Positions 36,421 to 44,435 of a DNA stretch of 64,000 nt are shown in pieces. The notes below the pieces were generated by a model. The model made no database searches. It worked only from the letters and a program-made list of their open reading frames with translations, and was not told the DNA's origin. The stretch is from positions 123,820-187,819 of the forward strand of contig JADYUK010000004.1 of NCBI GenBank assembly GCA_021531755.1, read 5' to 3'. The translations under genes and the position numbers were made by a program. Numbering within the stretch: the first letter of the stretch is position 1; each line of letters opens with the position of its first letter. This stretch comes from Hoylesella loescheii. Lineage in GTDB: Bacteria; Bacteroidota; Bacteroidia; Bacteroidales; Bacteroidaceae.

Positions 36421-36956
36421 AGTCACCGCCCCAAAGACAATATGATATACGAGGTCATTGATCATCGCTATGACTTTGATCTAAATACTGGAATCTGGGG
36501 TGACTTTAGCATAAAGCTGGCTACCCACAAGTCAAAGAAACTTTATGCAGAACCCATACGGATGGTTACTTACCATGACTCAAAAAACAGGCAATGACGT
36601 GGAGTTTATCACCAACAACTTTATGATCGGCGCTCTTGAGGTTACAAACCTATACCGCCAGGTGGGATATTGAGGTTTTCTTCAAGTGGATAAATCAGAA
36701 TATTGTATTGAAGACCTTGTGGGGATATTCTGAGAATGCAGCACGTACTCACCTATGGGTTGCCATTATTGCGTATCTGATAATCGCCAAAATAAAAGCC
36801 GACTATAAAAGTCCGTATTCAATCAGTGAAGTGGCTACGTAGATAAGAATCTCTGCACTCAAAAGAGTTGATTTGAGAGACCTCATCACCAAGGCAAAGG
36901 ACTCAATCATTCAAAACAAAAATGTCAATGGAATCACTTTGTTTGATGACTTTTAA
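36421..36956 (+). pseudogene. Decayed IS4-type transposase (C-terminal half)
   Basis: Three frames must be joined to read it: IYEVIDHRYDFDLNTG through TYHDSKN, then NDVEFITNNFMIGALEV, then YTARWDIEVFFKWINQN and ENAARTHLWVAIIAYLI, ending DLRDLITKAKDS...ITLFDDF after an in-frame stop at ~36840. The W-IE-FFKWI segment with its Glu is the C-terminal catalytic part of IS4-family (DUF4372-type) transposases. At least two frameshifts and one stop, plus a missing N-terminus, make it a dead element. No terminal inverted repeats were identified. Confidence 0.75.
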
Positions 36957-37019
36957 TAACCGTGCGATTTTTTATCGCATCAGTACTAATCAGCCCAATT
37001 AGATAATTGTCTTATACTG

Positions 37020-37697
37020 TCATTCGGCATTAGTGTTGACTTTATCCTGTTCGGCATCCATGCTGCTATTATCTGCCATAGGAATAGAGTCTGCGGTGTG
37101 TATTTTATTCTTATTCAGGTCTTTTACCAGTACAGTCTTCTGCATACATTTCTGAGCAATCATTTCTGCAAATTTCAACAATGACTCACTCGAAAGCCCA
37201 TTGATTTCTATGGCTAAAGACCTTTCATTATACATTTCACCGTTATCACCAACATATCTTCCTTTAAAATAGTTTCCCACACTATATGCACCAATGTATT
37301 CACCGCCTTTATCATTGAGTTTGTTCATCATATTGTGGATTATGGAATCATTCTTGACTCGGTTTTTTAATGTGGTAATGACCTGGTTTATATTGTTAAC
37401 TATTTTGTCCTTATCCAATTCAACCGCATTGACGTCAGTAGAAAAAACAATAATTCCACCACTATATTCTGCCATGCCATATTGATTACCATGAACCCCT
37501 TCGTCAAGAATGAAACTATTTTGATTTTCTCGACACTCCTGAATGAATCCCCCTCGTTGATAATGAGAACCGTTTGGCATAGTTTGTCTTTGCGGATGAA
37601 AATATTTCACTGCAGTCCAATTGGCATGATTAGTTTCTGAGATAATTTTTCTAATGCTTTCTGTAATAACCTGTTTTAATCTGTTATCTTGAATCAT
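37020..37697 (-). CDS. Unknown protein, 225 aa
   Basis: No family recognised. It starts RLKQVITESIRKIISE, a short amphipathic helix also common at the start of Bacteroides phage and mobile-element proteins. The middle (HYQRGGFIQECRENQNSFILDEG, YGMAEYSGGIIVFS) is mixed alpha/beta; the end is acidic and polar (MADNSSMDAEQDKVNTNAE). No signal peptide or membrane helix. It lies alone between the transposase remnant and an inverted-repeat spacer and is AT-rich, in keeping with transfer. Confidence 0.6.
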   Translation of the reverse strand: MIQDNRLKQVITESIRKIISETNHANWTAVKYFHPQRQTMPNGSHYQRGGFIQECRENQNSFILDEGVHGNQYGMAEYSGGIIVFSTDVNAVELDKDKIVNNINQVITTLKNRVKNDSIIHNMMNKLNDKGGEYIGAYSVGNYFKGRYVGDNGEMYNERSLAIEINGLSSESLLKFAEMIAQKCMQKTVLVKDLNKNKIHTADSIPMADNSSMDAEQDKVNTNAE

Positions 37698-37725
37698 AAA
37701 CTTCTTAATCTATTTGATAATTATA

Positions 37726-37892
37726 TAAGTAGGTGTGCAGAATTGTTTTTCTAAATGATTGTATTGGGTAGTGATGCAGAATCAGTATGTGACATAAAGG
37801 AGTGTAGCGGCTCCTCCTCGACTGTTGTCACTTGCTGATAATGTGCAGTAGGCGGTGCAAGGATTATATGGATAATTCTGCACACTTACTTA
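37726..37892. repeat. 167-bp segment bounded by 19-bp inverted repeats
   Basis: TAAGTAGGTGTGCAGAATT (37726-37744) and AATTCTGCACACTTACTTA (37874-37892) are inverted copies with one mismatch. The interior is GC-richer and encodes nothing. This could be a MITE-like element or paired operators in front of the 225-aa gene. The rest of 37698-38046 shows no gene. Confidence 0.55.
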
Positions 37893-38046
37893 CAATTGGG
37901 CCTAATGGGAATAAGGGTGTATATTGACGTTCATAGGTATATACATGCCTTTTTCTATGGAAAAATAATTTTTCTCCTTTGGGGCCTGAAGGTATGTTAT
38001 TACCTTGTTCCTGATTTTGTTAGAGCGGCCTGTTCCCCTTGTTTTT

Positions 38047-38988
38047 CTATTTTAGGGTTTGACAATACATTCTATATAATTCTTCTGAAGTTTCCTTTAT
38101 TCTGGATTCGCCAATCAATCCTGATACATACTTCTGGGGAATGGAACTAAAACCAAACTTGGCACCAAGGACAGCACATGCAACAGCAGCATTGGTATCG
38201 GCATCACCGCCTGCATTGACAACTTGCAGAAGTCCATCCTCGAAAGACATACAATGCCACAATGACCAGAGGGCAGCCGAGAGTGTCTTTAGGGTATAGC
38301 CTTGTTCAAAGCCTGTGAGTTCAAGACTTTCAATGTCTGTAGAGGCGTTTGCAATTTCAATGAATGGACGAATGCGGTCATCGTATTTATCAGATATTTG
38401 TAGAATATTGTCTATGGAAAGCTCTTCGCCCTCATATATAAGTGAATGAATTATCTCACTGACAATCACACAGGAGCCGATACAACGAGGGTCTGGGTGG
38501 GTCAGTTTGCAGATATTCTCAGCATGTATGGAAACATTCCCTGGCATCAAACCAACAATAGATGTACGCATTATGCCTCCATTTGCAGCTGAACGCTTAC
38601 GATAGAGAGCCCACACTATTTCTGCGGCTCGGATTGGGTCTTTTACATAGTCATTAAAGCACAAAACATTATAGGTGTGTCTGCCTATACCTAACGGATT
38701 CCCTTCAAACCATGCCTTGAAATTATTTGCAATCTGATTGAGATTCACTTCTCCACCAGATGCTATCAAGGCATCAGCAATACACAACATCATTTCTGTA
38801 TCATCTGTCCACATGCCCTGTTGCCATCTGCAACGATGGTCATCCTGAATGATTTGTGAATAAGAGGAAAGCCCATTAGGATAATAGCGAAGTACCTCTT
38901 CCTTGGACATGAACTCACTGCCCAAGCCCAAGGCATCGCCTATTGCCTGACCGAATAACACTCCTGTAAACCTGTCTTTTTTATTCAT
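38047..38988 (-). CDS. ADP-ribosylglycohydrolase (DraG/ARH family)
   Basis: A 313-residue enzyme that removes ADP-ribose from proteins or other substrates using two metal ions. Metal-binding motifs are intact: GQAIGDALGLGSEF (residues ~13-26), MWTDDTEMML (~60) and GGDADTNAAVACAVLG near the C-terminus. A TAAATTTG promoter-like box (38992-38999) ends only 3 bp before the ATG, implying a very short or absent leader. The partner ADP-ribosyltransferase is not visible in the window; NAD-linked defence or housekeeping salvage are both possible. Confidence 0.88.
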   Translation of the reverse strand: MNKKDRFTGVLFGQAIGDALGLGSEFMSKEEVLRYYPNGLSSYSQIIQDDHRCRWQQGMWTDDTEMMLCIADALIASGGEVNLNQIANNFKAWFEGNPLGIGRHTYNVLCFNDYVKDPIRAAEIVWALYRKRSAANGGIMRTSIVGLMPGNVSIHAENICKLTHPDPRCIGSCVIVSEIIHSLIYEGEELSIDNILQISDKYDDRIRPFIEIANASTDIESLELTGFEQGYTLKTLSAALWSLWHCMSFEDGLLQVVNAGGDADTNAAVACAVLGAKFGFSSIPQKYVSGLIGESRIKETSEELYRMYCQTLK

Positions 38989-39104
38989 ACTGCAAATTTA
39001 ATAAGAATTATTTATATTCTGGATTGTCTTCATCGACAAGTAAACCACAATTCATGTCAATATTCTACGTCCATATATTGTTTTTATTTTTCTATCACTA
39101 TTTA

Positions 39105-40589
39105 TTAAAGGATGCTGACTCTCACGTTGCCATCAGCATCTTTTTGTACATTGAGGCTTACTTCGCCTTCTACCTCATGAAGCAAGTATTTGACATATGA
39201 CACTAACTCTGGTATTTTCTTTTCCAAAAGCGAAGGTTCTGGCTCTTTTGTACTTTGCTGTGGCTCTGGCTGAACCTGTGGGACTTCAGCGGTGTCGCTC
39301 CCTTCTTTTGAATGTTTGTTTTGTTTGAAGGCATTATACTCTTCTTCTGAGACTTCAGCAAAGTAACCTTGTTCAACAACTGCCTTATGAGACAATACTT
39401 CAGACACTTTCTCTTTTATAATATCAACATACAATTTTTTGATAACCGTTAGATACACAGTATCACCTTCCTTGAAGATAATCTTGCTGCTCAATACTAC
39501 AATCTCTACACCTGTGTCCAAGTCTTGCAATAAAGCATAATAAAGTTTGCGCTTTCTGTTGACAAACATATTTGTTATGACGAACCCAGCAACCGTTCCT
39601 TTGGGGTAGTTATAGTACGCCCAGTCACGATAACTTCGACAAGGGACAAAATCCTCGTCACCAACATAAAGTTGGATTTCCTCAGGAATATCACCTTGGT
39701 TTTCTGGTGACAATACAGGATATGCCTTACCGCTTTTAGTCTTGAACCAGTTACGGTCGGTAGTCAGACCTGTTACTTTCTCATTATAGAATCTTGTCTT
39801 GTAAAAAGGAATCTCACGCTCTTTATCAAGAATGATAGACTTGTCGGTAAGTTCTAAAGTAACCTCTTTGAAGTCAATCCCTTTCTGGAGTCGATAAAAT
39901 CTGTATCTGTCATTTTCAATCTGGCCAAAGATGCAGAATCCTTTCTTGACAAATACGCCTGTTACGCTTGACGCGACTTTGTTGTGTTTATGCAACAGCC
40001 ACCAATCATCTCCTTTGCGATGTTTAACCATCCACATATCAACACCGTTTATCGATGTCAGTTTTACATCTTCATATATGTCGGGATAGGTCTTTCGATT
40101 TTCGTAACCGACAGACTTGATTTTCCAAATCAAGTTACCTGCTTCGGCGACAAGAAGAAATGCTTTTTCTTTTTCCTGCTCGAAATCAATTCTTGGTACC
40201 TCCTCTCTAGTAACTGTATTGCACGTAATAGTATAGTCGTAAACTGTGGTGAAAGTTCTGTAATGGAACTCATGTTCCTCTATTGAGATTTTCATGAATT
40301 CATCTGCTCCATGCATGGAGAAGGTCTCGCCTGTCTCATAATTCCAAAGTACACATGGATTATACACGGTATTCTTTCTGTTTTTTGAACGCAATTTGAG
40401 AACTACAGTCTTTGAGTATGTGCTACATTTAGCCCAGTCGCACGACACGTACTTGCAACTTTTAACGCCTGTTACTTTATTTACCAGATATTTAAGTTTA
40501 AATGTTTGGTATTTCCCAAGCGATATCTGTATCTTCTCAGGTGGGCATTCTACCTCAAACAAGTCAGGAATGTTAGTGGCTTTTTCCAT
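39105..40589 (-). CDS. Unknown protein, 494 aa
   Basis: No family recognised. It appears soluble and beta-rich, with many Lys and aromatic residues (for example DWWLLHKHNKVASSVTGVFV, RKRKLYYALLQDLDTGVEIV). Residues ~410-460 are a polar low-complexity linker rich in Gln, Pro, Glu and Ser, followed by a short helical end (LLEKKIPELVSYVKYLLHEV). It starts 21 bp after the 268-codon frame upstream and is probably in the same operon. Confidence 0.65.
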   Translation of the reverse strand: MEKATNIPDLFEVECPPEKIQISLGKYQTFKLKYLVNKVTGVKSCKYVSCDWAKCSTYSKTVVLKLRSKNRKNTVYNPCVLWNYETGETFSMHGADEFMKISIEEHEFHYRTFTTVYDYTITCNTVTREEVPRIDFEQEKEKAFLLVAEAGNLIWKIKSVGYENRKTYPDIYEDVKLTSINGVDMWMVKHRKGDDWWLLHKHNKVASSVTGVFVKKGFCIFGQIENDRYRFYRLQKGIDFKEVTLELTDKSIILDKEREIPFYKTRFYNEKVTGLTTDRNWFKTKSGKAYPVLSPENQGDIPEEIQLYVGDEDFVPCRSYRDWAYYNYPKGTVAGFVITNMFVNRKRKLYYALLQDLDTGVEIVVLSSKIIFKEGDTVYLTVIKKLYVDIIKEKVSEVLSHKAVVEQGYFAEVSEEEYNAFKQNKHSKEGSDTAEVPQVQPEPQQSTKEPEPSLLEKKIPELVSYVKYLLHEVEGEVSLNVQKDADGNVRVSIL

Positions 40590-40610
40590 ATTTATGTTTG
40601 TAATGTTTAT

Positions 40611-41354
40611 TCAACTATTATTTTTACTCAGCCAAACAACCTCTTTGATACAGAACGAGGCTTCGCCCATTAGTGTATGTATGGTAGGAGTCTTGCCGTT
40701 ATCATCGAAAGATATGTTACCACCATACGTCGAACGGCAGAAGGTGATAATCTCTTCCTTCGTTTCGGCAACCGCAATAGCTTTACTGATATAACAATTG
40801 GTCATATTGTCGAGACAAGTACGCTCCAGAATATAGATACTCTTTCCAACAGATTCAATCATTTTCTTGTTGGTCATGGCTGCACGGATGAGTGCCTTGC
40901 GGTATATGAAGTGTGACAAGTCGAACACCATCGGCCTCTCCTCTGGAAGATTCTGTGGAATGCCTTCTTCCAAGAACCTGTCAACAATATAATCATTGAT
41001 AAAGCCAGACTCCTTAATATCTCTACTTGCATCATGCTTGAATCTTGACAGCTCATCTTCAACAGCTCTTTTCTGTTGCTTCAAGCCCATAAGTAGACGC
41101 TGGTACTCTACATTGGTGATAAGCCCATGCTTTATCTGTGCCTTGTATTCAGCTCTCTTATCGTCCAACTGCTTTATTTCTTGATCAGCCTTGTCCTTGC
41201 GGAGAAAATATTCCTTGCGGAACTCTTCCAACTCGTTCTTTTGATACAGTACGGCCAACTTATAATACTTGTCTTCGAGAGAAATATACCTATTTGCCAA
41301 ATCGTCGTACATTGTTTCCCGTACGTAGTCTTTTCCGACATTAATGATTGTCAT
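40611..41354 (-). CDS. Unknown protein with central coiled coil, 247 aa
   Basis: No family recognised. Residues ~20-130 are strongly helical/coiled coil (LEEFRKEYFLRKDKADQEIK; EYQRLLMGLKQQKRAVEDEL). That second stretch resembles the C-terminal half of the 141-aa protein at 43945-44370 (both have EYKA/EFRA..LK, then LL..L, ELSRFK/QLAKFK and a closing FLEE/YLQN). The C-terminal half (~140-247) is a compact mixed domain. The ATG at 41354 (MTIINVGKDY) was chosen; an ATG 63 bp upstream adds a stretch without codon bias. Confidence 0.6.
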   Translation of the reverse strand: MTIINVGKDYVRETMYDDLANRYISLEDKYYKLAVLYQKNELEEFRKEYFLRKDKADQEIKQLDDKRAEYKAQIKHGLITNVEYQRLLMGLKQQKRAVEDELSRFKHDASRDIKESGFINDYIVDRFLEEGIPQNLPEERPMVFDLSHFIYRKALIRAAMTNKKMIESVGKSIYILERTCLDNMTNCYISKAIAVAETKEEIITFCRSTYGGNISFDDNGKTPTIHTLMGEASFCIKEVVWLSKNNS

Positions 41355-41468
41355 ATTCGTTAAGTTTAAAGTGAGAGACTTAGATGGTTGTAGTCCACTG
41401 AACAGAGAATCTACCAACTCAATGGACAGTTTTTCTGTTTTATGATGTTCTCTTAATCAAGTGTGAAA

Positions 41469-41610
41469 GCAGGAATGCCACAGGCAGTCATGCCATCATA
41501 GATGTGATTGCCGGATATGGCATATGCAGGGATTCCGCAAGCTGTCATACAACGACAGCTCTTTTATATATAACGACAGTAAAAGCAGGGATTCTACATG
41601 ATGACATACC
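41469..41610 (+). repeat. Three degenerate ~58-bp repeats
   Basis: Units begin at 41469, 41526 and 41585 with GCAGGAATGCC, GCAGGGATTCC and GCAGGGATTCT; each continues with a degenerate GTCATRCC-type block. They fill most of the 41355-41770 gap, which has no gene. Confidence 0.55.
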
Positions 41611-41697
41611 TCTATAAACAGAAATCATTCTACTGCCGAACATAATTCAAATGGTTTTGAGTTATTGATAATGATTTGGTATTGTTGTTATATTAAA

Positions 41698-41760
41698 AGG
41701 GCAGAACCAGAACTTTCATAAGGGGAGCAGACCTCACATCCCTTCTCCAGTTACTGCCCT
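41698..41760 (-). terminator. Hairpin after the 80-aa gene
   Basis: AGGGCAG (41698-41704) pairs with CTGCCCT (41754-41760), extending inward with mismatches to about 12 bp. On the minus strand it follows the 80-aa gene stop by ~10 bp and runs into TTTTAATA. Confidence 0.5.
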
Positions 41761-41770
41761 ATACTTATGA

Positions 41771-42013
41771 TTAAAGTTTCTTCAGCTCCTCCACGATTCT
41801 GTCGTAGTCTGCTCTCAACGAGCCGTTGTGACCAGCAATTATTACATTCTTAATGTATCCCCAGAAACCGTGATACGTATTCTCATCTCTTGGGGTAAAG
41901 GTGCCAATCACCTCCTTCCTGGCATAATCAACCTGAATGGTTGAGTCTGGATAACCATGTTTGATGGCGTACTTGTTGTACGCTGCTACCATCTTTTCAA
42001 TCTTCTTATTCAT
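41771..42013 (-). CDS. Small unknown protein, 80 aa
   Basis: Basic at the start (MNKKIEKMVAAYNKYAIKHG), then a short strand-rich core ending DYDRIVEELKKL. Soluble, no known motif. It lies 18 bp after the 159-aa gene and before a hairpin, so it is the last gene of a sigma-like/159-aa/80-aa unit. Confidence 0.55.
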   Translation of the reverse strand: MNKKIEKMVAAYNKYAIKHGYPDSTIQVDYARKEVIGTFTPRDENTYHGFWGYIKNVIIAGHNGSLRADYDRIVEELKKL

Positions 42014-42031
42014 AACGAGTCTAATATAGGA

Positions 42032-42511
42032 TTATTGCTTTTCAGAAAGGATATTCACCACCTCTTCGAGAGTATAGGCCTCAAACAGAACCTTTGCTTC
42101 ATGGTATCGCTTGCTGATTTTCTGGAACGTACTCCACATCGGAAGGAAAGTATCAAAGCTGATGTCTTTCACATGACCGTCAGGATATACACATTGGCAG
42201 CGATTGGTGCCAGTAAGGGGATTGCCAGCAATGCGGAATGTGAGAGCTTCATTCTTTTCAAGGTCTCTGGTAACATCAACCTTGCACTTATGCCACCACT
42301 CTATATACATTCCAAGGGTCGGATAGTGTGAACCTGGAGTCCCGTGAAATGTCATGCCATTATTGATACGTACAGGAGCAAAGAACATTCGGCTGTCGGT
42401 CAGAATCTGTTGTGCATTCTTATAGAAAAGGAAAGCATTGGCAAGAAATAGCTGCTCATCTTTGTTGGCTTTTGCTTCGGTCGTCAGGCCATTGTCAATG
42501 TATGGGTTCAT
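42032..42511 (-). CDS. Unknown protein with FLxNAFLF motif, 159 aa
   Basis: No family recognised. The N-terminus has QLFLANAFLFYKNAQQIL, closely like NCFLNNAFLFLDNAERIL in the 141-aa protein at 43945-44370, so the two share a module. The rest is mixed alpha/beta with a WWHKC-type centre and helical end (YTLEEVVNILSEKQ). The 60-bp gap to the sigma-like stop is open in the same frame (20 sense codons), so this frame continues the sigma frame past a single TGA. Confidence 0.6.
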   Translation of the reverse strand: MNPYIDNGLTTEAKANKDEQLFLANAFLFYKNAQQILTDSRMFFAPVRINNGMTFHGTPGSHYPTLGMYIEWWHKCKVDVTRDLEKNEALTFRIAGNPLTGTNRCQCVYPDGHVKDISFDTFLPMWSTFQKISKRYHEAKVLFEAYTLEEVVNILSEKQ

Positions 42512-42571
42512 ATTCTCATTCTTTGGATAGTATACAAGTTCTCCATGGGTGAAGAGGACGATTGTCTCAGC

Positions 42572-42961
42572 TCACTTGTCCTCAGCACGACTCTTAAGTA
42601 TAGCTTTGAGCATACTTTGTCTAATCCACCATATCGCATACGAAATGAATGAGAAACCACGTGTCTCATCAAACTTTCCAGCAGCCCGAATGATCCCGGT
42701 GATGCCAATGACGAGAAGTTCCTGGGTACTGAAATATGGATTCTCATATCCCTTTGCAACTGAATATATATACCGAAGGTTTGTCTTAACCAACAATTCC
42801 TTGGCTCGCTCGGCTACACTACCACCTTTGCGGATTCTGCGAATCAATTCTATTTCCTCTTCGATGGTAAGCAAAGGTATCATATTTATATTTGAGAGGA
42901 AACCTTCAAATTCCTCACTTGAAAGACTTGCAATATGCTTCTGAAGTTCTATCTGCATCAT
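42572..42961 (-). CDS. Truncated sigma-70-family protein (region 1.2/2 only)
   Basis: A 129-residue protein that aligns with primary-type sigma factors: LLTIEEEIELIRRIRKGG (region 1.2), then KELLVKTNLRYIYSVAKGY and FSFISYAIWWIRQSMLKAI (regions 2.1-2.4). It stops directly after region 2.4, so the -35-binding region 4 and region 3 are missing; normal group-1/2 factors are over 250 residues. Region 2 binds core polymerase and the -10 element. The protein may therefore be a -10-only sigma, a competitor for core, or the stump of a broken gene. The frame is clean, with gene-like codons. Confidence 0.75.
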   Translation of the reverse strand: MMQIELQKHIASLSSEEFEGFLSNINMIPLLTIEEEIELIRRIRKGGSVAERAKELLVKTNLRYIYSVAKGYENPYFSTQELLVIGITGIIRAAGKFDETRGFSFISYAIWWIRQSMLKAILKSRAEDK

Positions 42962-43043
42962 GTATTAATAGCTTTTGAGGTTATACTTTATGTATAATAT
43001 TGTAATGTGTTTTCAATATGCCGAAGCGAAAGTGGGAAAATTA

Positions 43044-43268
43044 TCAATTCTCATCCTCATCGAAGCCGAAGTCTTCGTTATCAATAGGCATATCTGGCCA
43101 TATATCTTTAAGACCTTCGTATTCGTCGCCGTCATCTTCGAGTTCTCGTAGATTCTCAATGACGGTTAGAGGAGCACAAGAACGCTCCGCATAGTCAATC
43201 AACTCTGCCTTGTTGCAAGGAAATGGTGCATCCTCAATAGTTGTGATAAGGGAAAGTGTCCAAAACAT
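43044..43268 (-). CDS. DUF2795 family protein, 74 aa
   Basis: Recognised by the family pattern WTLxLxxxxEDAPFPxxKxELIDYAxRSxAPLxVIENL, here with EDAPFPCNKAELIDYAERSC and APLTVIENLRELEDDGDEYE, ending very acidic. Small, widespread in Bacteroidetes, function unknown. It has its own upstream copy of the repeated promoter-like motif (43334-43356). Confidence 0.85.
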   Translation of the reverse strand: MFWTLSLITTIEDAPFPCNKAELIDYAERSCAPLTVIENLRELEDDGDEYEGLKDIWPDMPIDNEDFGFDEDEN

Positions 43269-43333
43269 ATATAATAAAGTATTTAAGGATGAATATTAAG
43301 TTTACTTGTGAGTTTATCTCTCGTTTTTGATGT

Positions 43334-43356
43334 ACAATATAATGTAGTGGTTGACC
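43334..43356 (-). promoter_or_regulatory. Promoter/operator-like motif, copy A
   Basis: On the plus strand AATATAAT, four bases, GTGGTTGAC (20 of 23 core positions shared with copies B and C). It sits 65 bp before the DUF2795 gene on the minus strand. It does not match the TAnnTTTG consensus. Confidence 0.5.
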
Positions 43357-43455
43357 ATTTGCAAGCTCGCATGCACATTTTAACTATTCTTTTCTGTTGT
43401 GACGCTTGAAGCCGTTGTGTAGATAGGCAACACTTTGGGAGAAGGGAAAAGTGTT

Positions 43456-43784
43456 TTAGAAGTCGATGTGTAACGGACAGAACTGTTTGAAATCATTTCT
43501 GAAGGTCAGACGATTCTGAGGGTAACGCTTGTCGATACCACCCCCTTGATATAAGGTTGCAAGGGTCCATATTGTGGGCTTCGCCGACTGCATCGAAGAG
43601 CTGCTGTCAGAGCTATCAAGTCTCTTGACCTCGGTTCAGTCATCTTCACCTTCTCTTGATATGTCATAGTGTCAATGATTGCACGGCTCTCATTAGGGTT
43701 ATCCTTCAGAGCCACTAACAGCTTCATCTTCTCATCATAATCCATGCCATACATTTCTTTAGTGAACGTCTTTGGTTGAGTCAC
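43456..43784 (-). pseudogene. Small unknown gene, apparently frameshifted
   Basis: The frame from the GTG at 43784 reads a plausible protein for ~50 residues (EMYGMDYDEKMKLLVALKDN, YQEKVKMTE) and then turns Arg/Ser-rich to a stop at 43506. In the neighbouring frame, from ~43636, gene-like sequence continues (RLDSSDSSSSMQSAKPTIW, GGGIDKRYPQNRLTFRNDF) to a TAA at 43456. Joining them by a one-base shift near 43630 gives a ~110-residue protein. No slippery heptamer is obvious, so mutation or sequence error is likelier than programmed frameshifting. Start overlaps the stop of the 47-aa gene as GTGA. Confidence 0.5.
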
Positions 43785-43924
43785 TTGTTAATAACCTTAG
43801 AAATTAGACCGCTGCAGATACCTGCAATGATAGCAAATGGCAGAAGAATGAAAAAGCCTAATATACAAATGTTGTCTATAACACTATTCATTCTGCGTCT
43901 GATTTTTGGATTTCCAATTATCAT
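43781..43924 (-). CDS. Small single-pass membrane protein, 47 aa
   Basis: A 47-residue frame: basic start (MIIGNPKIRRRMN), then one hydrophobic helix of ~25 residues (ICILGFFILLPFAIIAGICS) and a short polar end, the pattern of a type-II small membrane peptide. Its TGA overlaps the next gene's GTG start (GTGA), which supports both frames. 20 bp after the 141-aa gene. Function unknown; holin-like or toxin-like roles are possible but unsupported. Confidence 0.55.
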   Translation of the reverse strand: MIIGNPKIRRRMNSVIDNICILGFFILLPFAIIAGICSGLISKVINK

Positions 43925-43944
43925 AGTATTTCCTTTCTATTTGA

Positions 43945-44370
43945 TTACTTGTTTTGTAAATAACACTCAATCAACTCTTTGGAGAGTTCTCCATTTGCAG
44001 TGAGTCGTCCGATATGCTCTTCTTTGAACTTAGCCAACTGACATTTAAGTTCACTACGCCGCTGATTTAGCTCGCGCATAAGCAGTGTGTGCTCTTCTTT
44101 GCTCTTTAGTCCTGCACGAAACTCCTTGCGCGATGCTGTAACATCCATAGCTACAGCATGCAATGCCTTCCCTGTTTCAGCAGTGTGACGAAGAAGGTCA
44201 TTCCTGAATGCTGATAGTTCATCCTTAAGGATGCGCTCGGCATTGTCGAGAAACAAGAATGCGTTATTCAAGAAACAGTTTCTGCCATGTAAGTACTCAG
44301 CGTCCAAAACAGACTTTACTTTGCCATGAATGTCATTCATAAAACAGTGATAGTTGAAAGAGTTATTCAT
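43945..44370 (-). CDS. Unknown helical protein with FLxNAFLF and FK-coil modules, 141 aa
   Basis: No family recognised; predicted mostly alpha-helical. The N-terminal NCFLNNAFLFLDNAERILKD matches the 159-aa protein (42032-42511); the C-terminal SKEEHTLLMRELNQRRSELK and QLAKFKEEHIG, ending ELSKELIECYLQNK, matches the coil of the 247-aa protein (40611-41354). It therefore looks like the link between two local families. First gene of a unit with the 47-aa and frameshifted genes, 27 bp after motif copy B. Confidence 0.6.
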   Translation of the reverse strand: MNNSFNYHCFMNDIHGKVKSVLDAEYLHGRNCFLNNAFLFLDNAERILKDELSAFRNDLLRHTAETGKALHAVAMDVTASRKEFRAGLKSKEEHTLLMRELNQRRSELKCQLAKFKEEHIGRLTANGELSKELIECYLQNK

Positions 44371-44397
44371 GTCTTTATTGTTTTTTTTTTCTGCTCG

Positions 44398-44420
44398 ACA
44401 ATATAATAGGTTGGTTGACC
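44398..44420 (-). promoter_or_regulatory. Promoter/operator-like motif, copy B
   Basis: Plus-strand AATATAAT, then GGTTGGTTGACC, nearly identical to copies A and C. 27 bp before the 141-aa gene. Confidence 0.5.
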
Positions 44421-44435
44421 GTTAACAACCCATCG

